From Symsagittifera roscoffensis (Eukaryota > Xenacoelomorpha > Acoela > Convolutidae), in contig NC_087063.1 in NCBI RefSeq assembly GCF_963678635.1, positions 83,561,574 to 83,625,573 on the forward strand: a stretch of DNA of 64,000 bases, in the 5' to 3' direction. The position numbers and the translations under genes were made by a program. The notes beneath the pieces are model-generated. The model saw only the letters and a list, made by a program, of their open reading frames with translations, searched no databases and was not told the DNA's origin. Of the stretch, positions 30,142 through 45,100 are shown one piece after another; position 1 is the first letter of the stretch, and every line of letters starts with the position of its first letter.

Positions 30142-33100
30142 ATGTCTTCTTCTAAGTTCGTCCTCTCGTATCAGATGTTGAACTTCGGAGGGTTGGCAGT
30201 GGCCGCCCTCCTCCTGCTAACTTCTCCCCATCTGTTGATTCTGCTCATTGGGGGTCTGGTGTCAGCCGGAGTATTTCTGGACTCCGATGTGTCCATGAAA
30301 CTGATGGAGAGATTTGGACGAAAACCGGGTAAGATCACGCCTCTCATGAATTCATAGTTATTGATATACTATGGAATAAAAATATACGTATGTTTAAATT
30401 AGAGTTTATCCAGATTACAAAAGAATGTGACCGTGATTATGATGCGCCATTGCATGCTGCTACTGTCTATGGAATTTTCAAACAAATTTGGGAATTTTTT
30501 TGGACGGTCCTTTTCTAATGTTTAAATTCTCTTACTATCAGATGTTATGTAAGTTTAAATCAGTGTGAAGTAATTGTCTAGTAGTCGCTCGTAACTATTC
30601 TTGGTTTTCACATGTTCAAAATTTAGGTAGCATAGTTTCTTTTCAACCATTAATTACCTTTTTTATTAAATACCTTTTTTTGTTGTTAAATGATTAATTT
30701 GAGCTAACTTGATTAATTAGTTGTTTATCTAGGGCCAACATCGTAAGGGCCTTGTGCCTAGCGTTAGTGCTAGGCGGACAAAATTTTATTGATTATAAAT
30801 TTGAATTGCTCTAAATGTCATTGATAATGTCCGCTGGAATTTTTAATTTAATTTAATTTAGATTTGAAGGACCCCAACAATTGAAGCACGCCAGAACTTG
30901 CAGAAATTGTTTTTTCTCTCACGATATGTAAACGCTGAATATGATTTTAATTCCACAGTTGAGCAAAAATTGAAATAAATTGTTGTTCCGACCAGTGAAA
31001 ATGGGGAGAAACTTTGCATTTTTTTATTGAGGTTTTCATTTTCTACAATTTTCACATTTAATTTTCTCATTTCCGTACTTATTGCTTTTATTGAGTTACT
31101 AACCGATAAGGTGTACCTCTAAAGCTTGGACTTTTGTTTTTGAGTGAGACTGTTCCGAAGTCTTCCAGTTTGACGGAGTCTTTGATATTGTCTACATTTG
31201 ATGTGCGTCTTAAATTCAGCTTTGTACTGGATCCGGCTAATCTACGAGCGATATTTTAGAAAATTTGAGCTAAATTTTTATTTTATTAAAAAATCGGATC
31301 TGATCTAATTCAAAATTTAAAACCCCTTTTTCATTTTATTGTTCCGATCATTTGAAAAAGCGAAAAAAATTTGTATTCGGATGTTTTAGTTTTTTCTCCT
31401 TTTTTTTTGTTTTCCACGCAAAATCAGGTACCTCAAATAATCATAGGAGATATTTGAGGGATATATTATGTTAAAGCCCTTACAGTCGTGATTCAAACGG
31501 CGTTAAAAATTTCAAAATTTGTCAAATGCTGAGAAAAACCGTTTTTGAAATCTTTGATTTTTCGTTTTAATTCGAGTGAATAAAGCGCGCGAGCAGGCTT
31601 ACAATAGCTTAATTTAATGGCCTGAAAGTTTACAATAGCTCAATTTAAAATGTTAAACGTTAGTTTTTGCGCGTATTTGAGTATTTTTGCGCCCTTTTTG
31701 AATCAAAAATTCAAAACACTTCAAAAAAAAACTTCTTTTTGGATAATTTTTGAAAATTTTTTCTATAATATTTTTCGTTGTTCTTTTCATCTTTCCCCAA
31801 AAATTGTTTTTACCCTTGCAATGAGCAAGGGTATTGCAATCGGGTACTAGACTTTTTCGCCGAAAATAACTTTGTTCACAGAATGGTCAAAATTAGAGAT
31901 GGTAAGTTTAAGTTCAGTTTATAATGAATTCAACTTTTTTTCGCTTAAAAACTTTATTCTGCCCAAATGATTTCGACCTATTTTTTGTAATCGGCGTAGG
32001 GACTTAATTTGGAGTCGTTTCAATGTAAACATTTTTTATGCTCACCTCTGGATCGCACGAAATGCTAAAATCTTAATAGAATTTTTAGTTCAAGTTTATC
32101 ATAACAACAATTTTTTTCGGCTTGATAGGTTTCGTCTACATAATAGCGGCTTAGCTCTCTCATAGTGTTTCATTTGACGAGAAAATAAAGTTTTTTGAAT
32201 GTTTTGAGGGTGAGGGGGCTATTAACTAAGTCTTGAGTCTTGTTGGCTTTTTTCGGCTTAAAGTGTTTCTGCCAAAGTATTTTCGGCTTTGTTACTGCCA
32301 GAGAAATTATCTTCGATGCTAATTTCATATTCTATTGTCTCGGCATTTTTGTGTTTCAAAAATAGCCCTATTCATTGTGATAGATTTAGTTTTTCCGATA
32401 TTTTCGATGTGTTATGTTGTATCGCAAGTTATTTGAAGCTCAGATTCGCTTCTGTGTTCAATTTGCTTATTTTGCGATGATTGTCGAATATGCTTAGTCT
32501 CTAGTTGTTCGTTCAGCTCCTTTTATCACATACAGTCGAACAAAACGGCACTAATTTGAAATATAATATAATTTTTTGATGCTGTTAATATTTTGGATGA
32601 AAAAGAGTCAGTTTTTTTATTCCAGATGGTTACTACGCTCCGCTCTCAACCCCCGTGGGTTAAAACTATACAGCTACCTACTGCTTGTCTATTTCATATG
32701 ATAGTTTTTTGTCTGTTTTTCAGAAGATAGTTATCTGAAGGGGGCTGTTGTGTGGATCACTGGTGCATCCTCCGGAATAGGGGAGGAGTTGGCCTACAGA
32801 CTGAGCACAGCCGGAGCTCATCTGGTTCTGTCTGCCAGGAACGAAAAGGACTTGGAGGCAGTGGCTGAGTCCTGCAGAGGTCAGTGTCTATACCCTCTTT
32901 CTGTTATCAAATTTGGAGTTATGATATGAGCCAACCCATAATACGTAGCAGTTGGAAAATTTCACTCGCGAGAGCAAGTGTCTTCTAATCGGGAACTAGA
33001 CTTTTTACACGTAAAATTTTTTTCTTACGAGCCAAAGTTCGAGGGTTTTATTCCCGGTCGGACCTTGTTTCTTTTTTTATTATGTATGTATGTGTACCTG

Positions 33101-36100
33101 GTACCTTGATTTTTTATTGAATCTCGTCACCTTACAAGGCACTTTCCACTTGGTCTAGAGGTAAAAACGCTACTTCGGAGCATTAAGTCTGGGGTTTCAT
33201 CCCCAGCAGGACAGTTTTTATTGAGATATGAAAGAAATTGACCTTGCTTTTTAATGGAACCTCAAGTCCCTCTCTTTTGATCCAGAAGTAAAGCACATGC
33301 CTTCGGAACAGAAGTTCCAGGATTGGAATCCCGGCCGGACCTTCTCTTTCTTTCTTTCATTCTGTTGAAATTATTTTTTAAAAGTTGAGTTGTCGTACTA
33401 TCGTTTGTCTACTTATTTTTTGTCGGCTTACTGTCTAAATCAGGGATTTTTTACTTCAAAGCATCAATATCTTTTTATTTTAACAGTTTTAACTACAATT
33501 GAAAACTGTTTTGTAATCTGTCGGTAAGTTAACCAATTTTGATTTTGTACAATGTGCTGATTTTTTGCAGTTTTTTTGTTTTTTTAAATGGGTTCGTCCT
33601 TTAGTATATGACTTGTTTAGTTTGCGTCGCTTAAGCAAAATAGATTGTTCTGTTTTTCTGTGTTTCAGAGAATACAGCGTAAATCGTCGAATATCTAAAT
33701 TTTACAGCTCATAATTTTCTTGTGATATCATTTTGTTTTCGGCTCAATTGGCGTCTACTAAAGTATTGTCGGCTTAGTTTCCGCTCGGTAAAAAATTTTG
33801 AATATTGCATAACGGCGGTGATTGTTTTTCTTGCCATATTTTTCTCAAATTGACAATTATTCCAGCAAGTTTATGGAATTTTTCAAGAGTTTTTTTCGAA
33901 TTTTCAAAAGTTGTTTCTTCGACTTAGTTGCTTCAGTCTCATTTCGTGTCTTCTATTTTACAATGCTATCTTAGTGTTGTTTGGCAAGTGTTGCAAAGCT
34001 CTGCTTCGCCTCTGCGTTTTTTTGTACAATTTTTTCTTACAAAGTTTGAGTTTGAAGAATGAAAATTGAGTTCATTTAACTGAGGACAACATTTTCAAGA
34101 TGATTGACATATTTCTGGCTGGTTTTCATATTCTGTGCAATTTTGGTCAGTTTATATTTGGACCGGTTTTTTTCTTCACATTCGTGAATTCCACTCTAGA
34201 ACCATGTTAATTCGCCTCAAGTTGCCCGTTAGATGGAGGGGACAAAAAGGATGGAAAGTCTTAAGAGTCTAGGCTTCTTCGACCTCTCTTTATCTGACAA
34301 ATTGACAAATTGAGATGGGTTTATATTTCTACACGAAATGTGGGAATTAATGTAAAATAGACAGCAGAATCCAATCCCTAAAATAACACAATTATTTTGT
34401 TTTTCCAACATTTTTATGTAAATTGCTGATTGTGGTCTGCGAAATAATAACGGAAAAGACTTGAGTCTATTGCCATTAATTCAATTGTACTCTTACGCAG
34501 AATCAGGTCTTGAACAATCTTTTCTTCCCCTTCTATGGTACCTATTGTAGAATCTTCGTCGCCACATAAAACTTGTTTCCAATACAAATCTATTTGTACA
34601 GTTCCTGTTTGATAAAAACAGGTATTATGAAAATGAATGAGATGGGGTTTTTTATTTTAATGTTTTTGAGACGCTTTGAAATTTTTCACTTTTCTCAAAC
34701 ATATTAGTTTTTCTCAAAGACTACTTTTTCGGTTTCCGAAAAAGTGTTTTCAATTGAAAGAGGGCCTACTCCCCTGTGTGACTGCATATACCTCTCAATA
34801 TTTATGAATTTTTTTTCTCATTTTTTTCTTCAAAAAATAACTTTTCCAAATCTAAGACATTGGGTTAAATCGATAGAACAGGTTCTGAGAAGTTCTCCTG
34901 CATAAGCAGTTACGCCCTAATTTTTTTCCACAAAAAATAGCTTTTCCAAATCTAAGATATTGGGTTAAACCGATAGAACAGGTTCTGAGAAGTTTTCCTG
35001 CATAAGCAGTTACGCCCTAATTTTTTTCCACAAAAAATAACTTTTCCAAATCTAAGATATTGGGTTAAATCGATAGAACAGGTTCTGAGAAGTTGTCCTG
35101 CATAAGCAGTTACGCCCTAATTTTTTTCCACAAAAAATAACTTTTCCAAATCTAAGATAATGGGTTAAATCGATAGAACACGTTCTGAGAAGTTCTCCTG
35201 CATAAGCAGTTACGCCCTAATTTTTTTCCACAAAAAATAACTTTTCCAAATCTAAGATATTGGGTTAAATCGATAGAACAGGTTCTGAGAAGTTCTCCTG
35301 CATAAGCAGTTACGCCCTAATTTTTTTCCACAAAAAATAACTTTTCCAAATCTAAGATATTGGGTTAAATCGACAGAACAGGTTCTGAGAAGTTCTCCTG
35401 CATAAGCAGTTACGCCCTATTTTTTTTCCACAAAAAATAACTTTTCCAAATCTAAGATATTGGGTTAAATCGATAGAACAGGTTCTGAGAAGTTCTCCTG
35501 CATAAGCAGTTACGCCCTAATCTTTTTCCACAAAAAATAACTTTTCCAAATCTAAGATAATGGGTTAAATCGATAGAACACGTTCTGGGAAGTTCTCCTG
35601 CATAAGCAGTTACGCCCTAATTTTTTTCCACAAAAAATAACTTTTCCAAATCTAAGATATTGGGTTAAATCGATAGAACAGGTTCTGAGAAGTTCTCCTG
35701 CATAAGCAGTTACGCCCTAATTTTTTTCCACAAAAAATAACTTTTCCAAATCTAAGATATTGGGTTAAATCGACAGAACAGGTTCTGAGAAGTTCTCCTG
35801 CATAAGCAGTTACGCCCTATTTTTTTCCACAAAAAATAACTTTTCCAAATCTAAGATATTGAGTTAAATCGATAGAACAGGTTCTGAGAAGTTCTCCTGC
35901 ATAAGCAGTTACGCCCTAATTTTTTCCACAAAAAAATAACTTCCAAATCTAACATATTGAGTTAAATCGATAGAACAGGTTCTGAGAAGTTCTCCTGCAT
36001 AAGCAGTTACGCCCTAATCTTTTTCCACAAAAAATAACTTTTCCAAATCTAAGATATTGGGTTAAATCGATAGAACAGGCTCTGAGAAGTTCTCCTGCAT

Positions 36101-39100
36101 AAGCAGTTACGCCCTAATTTTTTTCCACAAAAAAATAACTTTTCCAAATCTAAGATATTGGGTTAAATCGATAGAACAGGTCCTGAGAAGTTCTCTTGCA
36201 TAAGCAGTTATGCCCTAATTTTTTTCCACAAAAAAATAACTTTTCCAAATCTAAGATATTGGGTTAAATCGATAGAACAGGTTCTGAGAAGTTCTCCTGC
36301 ATAAGCAGTTACGCCCTAATTTTTTCCACAAAAAAATAACTTTTCCAAATCTAAGATATTGGGTTAAATCGATAGAACAGGTTCTGAGAAGTTCTCCTGC
36401 ATAAGCAGTTACGCCCTAATTTTTTTCCACAAAAAATAACTTTTCCAAATCTAAGATATTGGGTTAAATCGATAGAACAGGTTCTGAGAAGTTCTCCTGC
36501 ATAAGCAGTTACGCCCTAATTTTTTTCCACAAAAAATAACTTTTCCAAATCTAAGATATTGGGTTAAATCGATAGAACAGGTTCTGAGAAGTTCTCCTGC
36601 ATAAGCAGTTACGCCCTAATTTTTTTCCACAAAAAATAACTTTTCCAAATCTAAGATATTGGGTTAAATCGATAGAACAGGTTCTGAGAAGTTCTCTTGC
36701 ATAAGCAGTTACGCCCTAATTTTTTTCCACAAAAAATAATGGCCTTCGAAAAGTCAAACTAATGACCGATTTTTTAAACTTCAACCGATTTTTTCTTGAA
36801 AACTGTCCTCCCAAATCTGATTTTTTGTTATAGAAATGTAGAAATGGTAAATAGTTGAGGTAATTTCCCCTGCTTTAGCGGCTACGCCCAATTTTTTTTA
36901 TAAAAACTGTTATCGTCCTCGGAAAAGTCATATTTGTGAATTTTTGACCGTTTTTTGAAACTTTCACTGTTTCCGAAAACTACCCTACCACATCTGAGAT
37001 TTTGTATTCAATGAAGAGAATGAGTTGTAAGAAGTTAATCCTCTTGCATAAGAAGCTAAGCTCTTTTATAAGAAGATTTTTTGACTTTCTTCGAAAATTA
37101 CCCACCCAAATGTGAGATTTTGGATTCAATCAAAAGAAGGAGTTTAAAGAAGCTCATCTGTACCAGCGGTTACGCCCAAATTTTCATACTAAAAAGTTAA
37201 GCTTTCAGAAAAGACAAGGTTTTGATTTCTTGTTCGTTTTTTTTTAAACTGTTTGGCTTTTCTTGAAAACTGCCCATTCGAATCTGATTTCAAGGTTTTA
37301 CTCAAGGCAACAGTTCGACAGAAACCTCCGTGGATAAAAGGTTACTCCTTTAAAAATGGAAGAAAAGTCTTCTGTCCTTGGGATATTTCCAAACTCTTAA
37401 AAACATTAACTCATACTTATTTCATTAGAAATAACTACGCTTTTAGGTGAAGCCCAATTTTAAGTTTTTGATTGTACCCATTTGATCCGGCGTTAGTACA
37501 GGAAATTAAAAAATATAAAACAGGTACCTTCAGCTTTATGTGGGCCCCTAGTTTAATACGCGCTAAATTAGTGGATCGAGATATTTCACGTTTCATCCCT
37601 AAAACAGTAGTTAGTGGGAGGTGTTGATCGAGTTCGTAGGTAAAAAATTAACATTTGAGGAATGAGCTTGCTGTATTTTTTCATGAGTATTTAGAAACTT
37701 ATATTATTCATTCAAACAGGTTTTCTGAGGTTGACATATTGAGACATCGGATTAATTTTTATTACTAGTTTCAAAGTATTGAAGCATTGATTTCACCTTA
37801 GAGTTGAACTGATTTCTCAATTAAAACGGAGATTCAAGAGTTATTGCCAATGATTAGTAAAATAGATCGGTTTCAAAAATTTGAAGCATTTGTCGAAATG
37901 TTTTTAAAAATCTCAGAAATGAACCTAAGCTTTTGAGCTTGAAGCATTTATATCATTTATTGATAAAAGATTTCGCTGAAATTTAAAAAATAAATCTGTT
38001 TAACTGTTCATTTTTTTGGCAATGAATTCTTCTAATTTACTTGTGGTATAAAGAAAATCAACCTTCCGAAAAAGTTTTTCAGAGCAAAAGTTGTGAAACA
38101 TTTTTGAAAAGGTTGCCTTTTTAAAACCAAAAAATTGAACGTGAATGAGACATGAATCAGGCAGTACAATTATCATTTAAATGGATCCACACAAGCTTTT
38201 TGTTCTTATTGAATACCACCTTTCTTTCTCCCGTACCTAAATCAGCACTTTCTAGAGCGGCACTGGTTTTGGCTTCTCTGTTTTCCTTTTTCTTCTAATG
38301 ATCAGCCGGCGCTTCGATCCCCCTTGAGTAGGATCAATTGAAACCTCATTAAATACAGTCGTAGACAGTTGCAATGTCAGCAATTTCAAGATTAATGATC
38401 CAGGATCTCAGCTGCTGGAATTTTTGTTTCCTTCTATCCTATTCCAATCTAGTCAGTAGATGTTCCGATGTAGTGCTGAGAACTCAGCTGGATAAACCTC
38501 CATAAACTGGACGATGGCCTGAAACTCAGGACAAGCTTCAAGAGCAAGCTTCATAATTTCTGAGCAAGCTTCAAGGATTTGTTTTTACTCCGCTCCAAAG
38601 ATTTTCGTGTAATACCAGCATCTTCGATACTACATCTGAAAACGGACTTAAGGATTTAGTCATACTTACTTGATGGCCACGCGAAAACTCGATTAGACGA
38701 GGGCGGGGATGATGTCTGCTATTTCGTTTGGCCCGAGACGGGCACTGGGCAGATCGTGACCAGACTCGTCAACTGTATTCAAGACACTGATCACCTCACA
38801 TATCCTTTTCTTCAGCTAGGCGTTATGTTTGAAATAGAGACAGGAATTTATTTCTCTAATAAATACAAGCTAACAGACTATCAATTATTACATGGAAACA
38901 TCTGAATAATCAAAGTATCTATCAGCGAGCACAAATAAGAGAGGATAGACTAAAGGCATGCTATATGCACACTCAATGTCAACCCTTGTAAGGATTATCA
39001 ATTTAATCAGCAAAAATATTAATTTAGTAATAAAGATATCTAGTTTCATAAAAAAAGTGGTTAAGAAATAAAAGTAATTTACTCTAATGATACTGCAGTT

Positions 39101-42100
39101 AACCTTATGATGAAATTTGTTTAGTTGTTATTGGTGTCGCAGGATGTTTTTTTTTTTTTACTGATATCAATTAATCAATCAAATAAACAAACAAAATTGT
39201 TTCTCATTTTTTCAAGACTTTGGTTAGATTTACGTCTAAAACTAAGAAAGTTTGGAAACTCACATCTTGAGGAGAGGCTCCTAGCTTTTAACCTTAAATG
39301 AACATCAATTTGCTGCAGGATGCAAAAAGGATCGATTTTTTCAAGTGTTTTTTTTTGTCGAAAAACCAAAGAAAATTGTAAAAATTCCTAAACACTGCAA
39401 TATCTCGATAAGTACCAGGTTTTGAGAGACCACATTTTTACACCAGACTTACAACCTACAACAGTCTCTAGACTAATATTTAACCAAGGGTCTTAAAATT
39501 TCAAACTTGAATTAGTGAGAATTCAGTTCTACAGAAATGCGAAAATAATCAGAAAAAGTTTTTTTTGCAAACCCTTTGGCAAACCCTTAGTTTTCACGGC
39601 AAATTTGGAGCCTATTCAGCTTTTCTGAGCGTAACTAAGAAGAGAGTTTGTAAAACGTTAAAAATTGAGTATATTATCAAAAGTATAGTGAACCAGTTCT
39701 GTGTTTCCCAGAAGATAATTATCTTTCAATTAATGCTCGAAAACCATCAATTCAGTTTTCGACATACTTCCCACATTAGAAAGATTTAAATTAATTTCAC
39801 TTAAAGTATTCAGTAGCAATGCGCCTCTATTTCGCGAGTGTGATAAGCCTATTGTATACTAGATTATTAGATCTTCTGTCTTGTATGCAAATTTCGAATT
39901 AGTGAACATATCGGTGAAAACTTTTGTTGAATGAAGGCTGTTTATCGAGCGCAAAGAGAATTTTAAAAAATAGTAGACATAAAGTTTTTTAATTGTCATA
40001 TCCTTATTTTCTCTTAATATGATCGAGATTCGATCATGTATTTTTTTAAGAAGATTATATGTAATATTTTTTGTGCTATTTATATAGGGTTTGAAGAATA
40101 GTAGTTAGTACAAGCATAAACAAGTATTCCATGCTGAATTAAAGCTTTGATGATATAATTATTATATTTGAGTAAAGTAGACCTCGATACAAAATGTCGC
40201 TTTTTTGTAAGGATGCTACTGTCTACCCAATTTTTATGTTAATTTTATAACCTGTTCAACGAAGTTAAGTTTATTATCGACAATTACACCTAGGTATACA
40301 TATGAAGTATTTGGAGTGAAAATACTCTCGTTGATTTGAACACATACATTAGAAGCACTTCTATTCTTATAATTGCTAACAATAATGGTTTTATCTATAG
40401 TCAGAGCTAGTTTATTGTGTTGTAACCAAAGACTGATATTTGTTAAAGCAGGCATATCATTAACGTATGGAAGGAAAAGAATAGGACCAAGAACCGATCC
40501 CTCTGGAACACCTACATTCACTGATTTCCATTCAGAAACTACAGTATTAACAACAACGCATTGATATCTGTCTGATAGATATCTTTCAAACAATTGACGG
40601 GCAACAACTCTGATGCCATATGAATTAAGTTTTTCTAGAAGCAGCTTGTGATCAAGCGTATCAAATGCTTTCAATGAAAAAACTACACCGCACATCTTTT
40701 TTTGTATTGAACCTTAACTTCTCTGTAATTTCAGCTAAAGCATCTATGGTTGCAAATTACTTTCTAAATCTCTATTGTTTATCATAAACAAACTAAGTTT
40801 TTCAAAATACCCATAATATTTCAAAGACTTTGCGACAGCTTTTTAGAAGTTATATGCATATTTATATATTAATATCAAGTTATATTTATATGTATGTATA
40901 CGTCTGTAATTGTTCATGTCTTTTTTGCTTCCAGATTTATGAAGCGGAGAAACTTTTGGTTGTTCAGGAGTATAGGAAAATTTCCAGGTTCAAATGGAGG
41001 TTTATCAAAATCATAAAGTAGGGAGCTACTATGTATACGTTCTTAATGAAAACAAATTACTGACTCCGTCAATTCCTGTAGAATGTTTAGCTTTCAAACT
41101 ATTTATGATCTCTACAACTGAAACACATCTAAATAGGTGCCTCGAATGCTCTACAGCATCAACTAAAATGCTTGAATCAGTGCTAGGAAATTTTTTTTGA
41201 CGCGTTTATTGGCCTTAATTTTTGGCTTGCATTACAATAAAGGTGAAAAGGTAAATGGAGAGAATCAATGAGCCAACAAATTCGGCTGTCTTGTGTCGCT
41301 TAAGGAATAAATGGCTTTCTCTACCGTACCAAGCTCTACCGTCTTACAAGCAAAATCAGTACCCCGATAACTCTCCCCACGACAAACAGGAAGCCGATCA
41401 TTCTCAGCTCTCTTCAGTTTTTGTTTCCTCCTGTGGCCCCTAGTATTTAATAGCCACCCCTTTAAAAAACCGTATCTTGAAGTATTTTGGATCTTTACAT
41501 ATCCCTATACGGTGCTTAATAAAGCAAAATTTACCCTACAAAACAGCCGGATCTGTTACAAATTTGGATCTCTACCTATTTCTGTTGTTGTAGCTACATC
41601 GATCTTATCAATCTCTGCTTTGAGTCTCTGATTGACTTAGAGAGATTGTTTTTGTTTGAGGTATCGAGGAAGAGAGAGTTAAGGAAATGTTGATCGTATT
41701 GATCATGTTGGTTTTGGCTAAACCGGCGTAGAAGGGGAGCCTTTTTTTTTCATTGATAGCGTCTTTGTGCTGGTCTCGGCACCCTCCCTCTGTATAGCAC
41801 ACTCAAGTGAGAGGTTTTGATTTAGTTATGAAATCCGTTCTAAAAGGCAAGTTTTTCGGCGTGCAGAGAACCGAGGTTCAAGCGGGCAGTTTTTATTAGT
41901 GAGGAGAACCGAGAAAAACTCCTGTTACCTGAGGTTATGTGATAAGCTGCAGATGTTGGCAGCTACTTTGGGACTCTCCCATAATCTCTCGATGGTAAGA
42001 GAGGTTGGGTGTACCAGGCAATTAAACAGATGGCCGGTGGTGTGTGGTTCATTGTAGCACTTCGGCAGACGTCGGATATATTATTGTTTTGCTTGTGTTG

Positions 42101-45100
42101 GTAGCTGGCGAGGTGAGTTGAATATCCGGACCGCAATTGTGACAGAGTTAATGCCGAGTCATCTGAAGTAACAAGCAAGGATAAAGAGTCTAGCCTAATT
42201 GAGATTTGCAAGGAAATATTGCCATAATTTCAACCATTACTTCGCATCATTAAGGTCACCATTATCTAAAACTGAAGAAAGCATTAAATCAAAGTACTTT
42301 CTCTTTCTTTATCCATAAAAAACGAGTTAAAAATGAACTTGACCAATTGTTTTCAACTGCTTACTTGGCAAAGTAGTGCACTGATTGATTGTAAAAAATC
42401 ATTGAAACCCATGTTTTTGAGTAGCTTGAAAAGTTTTCAGAAATACTTTTTTGCAGTTCTTTTGATTTCTTTTTAAGTTCATCATTTTTCCTTTGGTAAA
42501 AGGAAGGCAAACTCCACAATCGAAAAGCAAAAGGGTGAAGGTCATAAAAAACTTGATCGACTTCTAGTTTCGTTTTCAGTTGAATGAAAAATTTACAAAT
42601 TGATCAAATTTTCTCAATTGGGTTAATTTAGTCAAAAAAATGTTAATCACCATTTGTTCTAGAACTTCAAAGAGCTTGAAGGCTATCTATTTTTTTCTTC
42701 AAAATTCGAAAGTTGAAATCTTTCAAAAATTAAGCCGATGTTTTACGGCTTGATAGATTTTATTTCGATGCTGAATTTATATTCTATTTTCATGGCATGT
42801 TTTTTTTTCAAAAGCAGCTTTATTAATTTTTTATAAATCTAGTTTGACTTTTTAATGGTTTTTTTTCACTGTTTCTCCCAATTGTAATGAAAGTTTTGTT
42901 AAGCTGCGCTTTGCCTCTGTGTAGAATGGTTTTCTTCTGTTTTCCTGTGCTAGGATCATATAATTTTGAATTTCCGAATTTGTTCTGTTTTTCGGATCAG
43001 CAAGGACACGATAAGAACTGGGTATTGTGTGGTGAAGAATATTTCAGATAAAGGGACATAAGAGAAAACATCATTCAATTAAAAACATTATAGTTCGATA
43101 TAAACGTATTCAATCAAGACTTGTATGAAGTCAGAAAAGACAAGAAATTCAGAAAAGTCATTTCAGTAATACAAAGAGAACTTGTATAGGATCACTTATA
43201 GTAGATTTTGTTCACAAATTGAACAGCAGACAAATACCTTCGATAAACGATCAAATTCTAGGGTTGAATATGCGAATTATTCTACAACTATTGAATTATT
43301 TTTCGCTTATTTTCCAGATTGTTTACACAAGCAAAGCTTGTGTGATATTAAGAACTCACTTTTTTTCCAACCTAAGTCGTAAATTTTAGTGCTCTTTTTG
43401 AAAGTGCTCTTTTATTGCAGTATATGCATAAGATCAATAACCAGCGATTAAGTACAGCAAATGCTAAGGATATTAACACACACTATTGTATTACAAATAG
43501 CACTTTAGCTTCAAGGTGTTATGGTTCTGTAGCGTAGAGGTAGGGAAGGAGACCAGCAGCAAAATAAGAGGGTTCGAACCTCAGCAGGCTCGCATGTTTT
43601 TAATGATTTTTTTCGTATACTAGTTAAAATGCGTCCGCTCTGTAAATTGAGGCATGTTAGTTGGTAAATTTCTTTTCAAATTGACTGCTACTGCGTCAGA
43701 ATTGGCTTGCGTCACTTAGCAATTATGTTGACTCATAATTGGCGTTCGTCTTTTAAGATTGGCATGCTCAAAGTTTTACTCATTCAGTTTTTCCCAGTAG
43801 CGTTGTCGGTCATATTTTTGCTTGTGTATGCGAAGTGCAACTTCGCCTCTGTGTTTAAATGTTTGATGACAAGGCTGTTAGGACAGTTTTCATTTGGAAT
43901 TTTTTTCTACGATGAAATTCTAGTTACGGTTGTTTTTTAATGACGCTTGAATAAAATTAACGTTGATTATTAGGCTAATTGTAGTGGTGTTTTTCTGTCT
44001 CATAAGATCTTTTTTTTCCGAAAAATGTTTAAAACTCGATAGAAAATTGTTTTTATTTGTTGTTAAAATATTTTATGCTTTGCAGCTTATCTGGCGTTAC
44101 AATTTTAGAGTATCTTGTAAACCGTCGTTGATTACACTTGCGAGAAAAAGGGTCTTGTAATCGGGCACAAGACTTGTTTTCTCGTTAACAACTTTAAAAA
44201 ATCTTCAACTTGCATTGTTATTGTATCTTAACAACTTTCAGCTTCGTTCTCACTTTTCATAAAGGAAAGGCTGTCGCCTTTGGGCCATAGGGTTTGGGTT
44301 TCGAGTCCCGGCCATTCCTTTTTAAAAAAATGTATTCATTTGAATCTTTTTTTTTTGGTAAACATTGATTTGCCGCTCTTTTTTGTCTGCTCAACTTTGG
44401 TCGGCTTAGGTGCCACATCTGTGATTTTGCTGTACTGTAAGCAACTTGCTTTGTAGTTGCAATTGTAAGTGTTGCCACCTCATTGTTCTTGCTACATCAC
44501 GGATTTTTCTTGTGCTGCAAGCTTATTTCATTGTAGTTGCAAATCATCAGGAGGGACATAAAATCCATCTTTTTCGGCTGAACTTGTGTCCGCTCAAAGA
44601 TTGTCGGCTAATTTTCCTCTTCGTAGTTTTGGCTCCGTTGCGTTGCCACTGGTGGTTTTTTCTTGTGCTGTTAGCAAATTTACCTATAGTTGCAAATGTT
44701 GTTCATTGTACTTTCTGGGGTGACTTAAAACTCTTAAAAGATTTTTTAATCATTTTTTCCGGCTCAACTTGGGTCTTCTCAAAGATTGACGGCTTAGTTT
44801 TCACTTCATAAGTTTTTTCCGTTGCTAATTTCATATGCAAATATCTGGATTGTTTTTTATTTTTTCTCGACTTATTTTTCTCATGTTTGTGTTGTATCGC
44901 AAGTGGTGCGAAGCTCGGCTTCACCTCTGTGTATAAAAACTGAATTAAATTTTTTGTGTATAATTGTATGATATTAGCTTAATGATTTGATTTCTTTGAG
45001 AAATACGTATTTCTTATTATTCGATTGGCTAATAAATCTACTTATGAATCTCGTCCTTTTCTCAATACGAACTTTTATTTTTAAACAGAAAATGTTCACC

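Noticed and set aside
34821-36739. CRISPR-like array
   Set aside because: Units are contiguous 100-bp repeats with no distinct spacers, in a eukaryotic intron. It is a satellite.
41255-41443. Short plus-strand gene in DHRS7 intron 2
   Set aside because: Protein-like composition only. No domain, start context or exon borders were found.
43521-43596. Functional tRNA gene (also at 26415, 33140, 53655, 62881)
   Set aside because: B boxes are good, but the cloverleaf arms do not pair, and several sites share non-tRNA flanks, as SINEs do.
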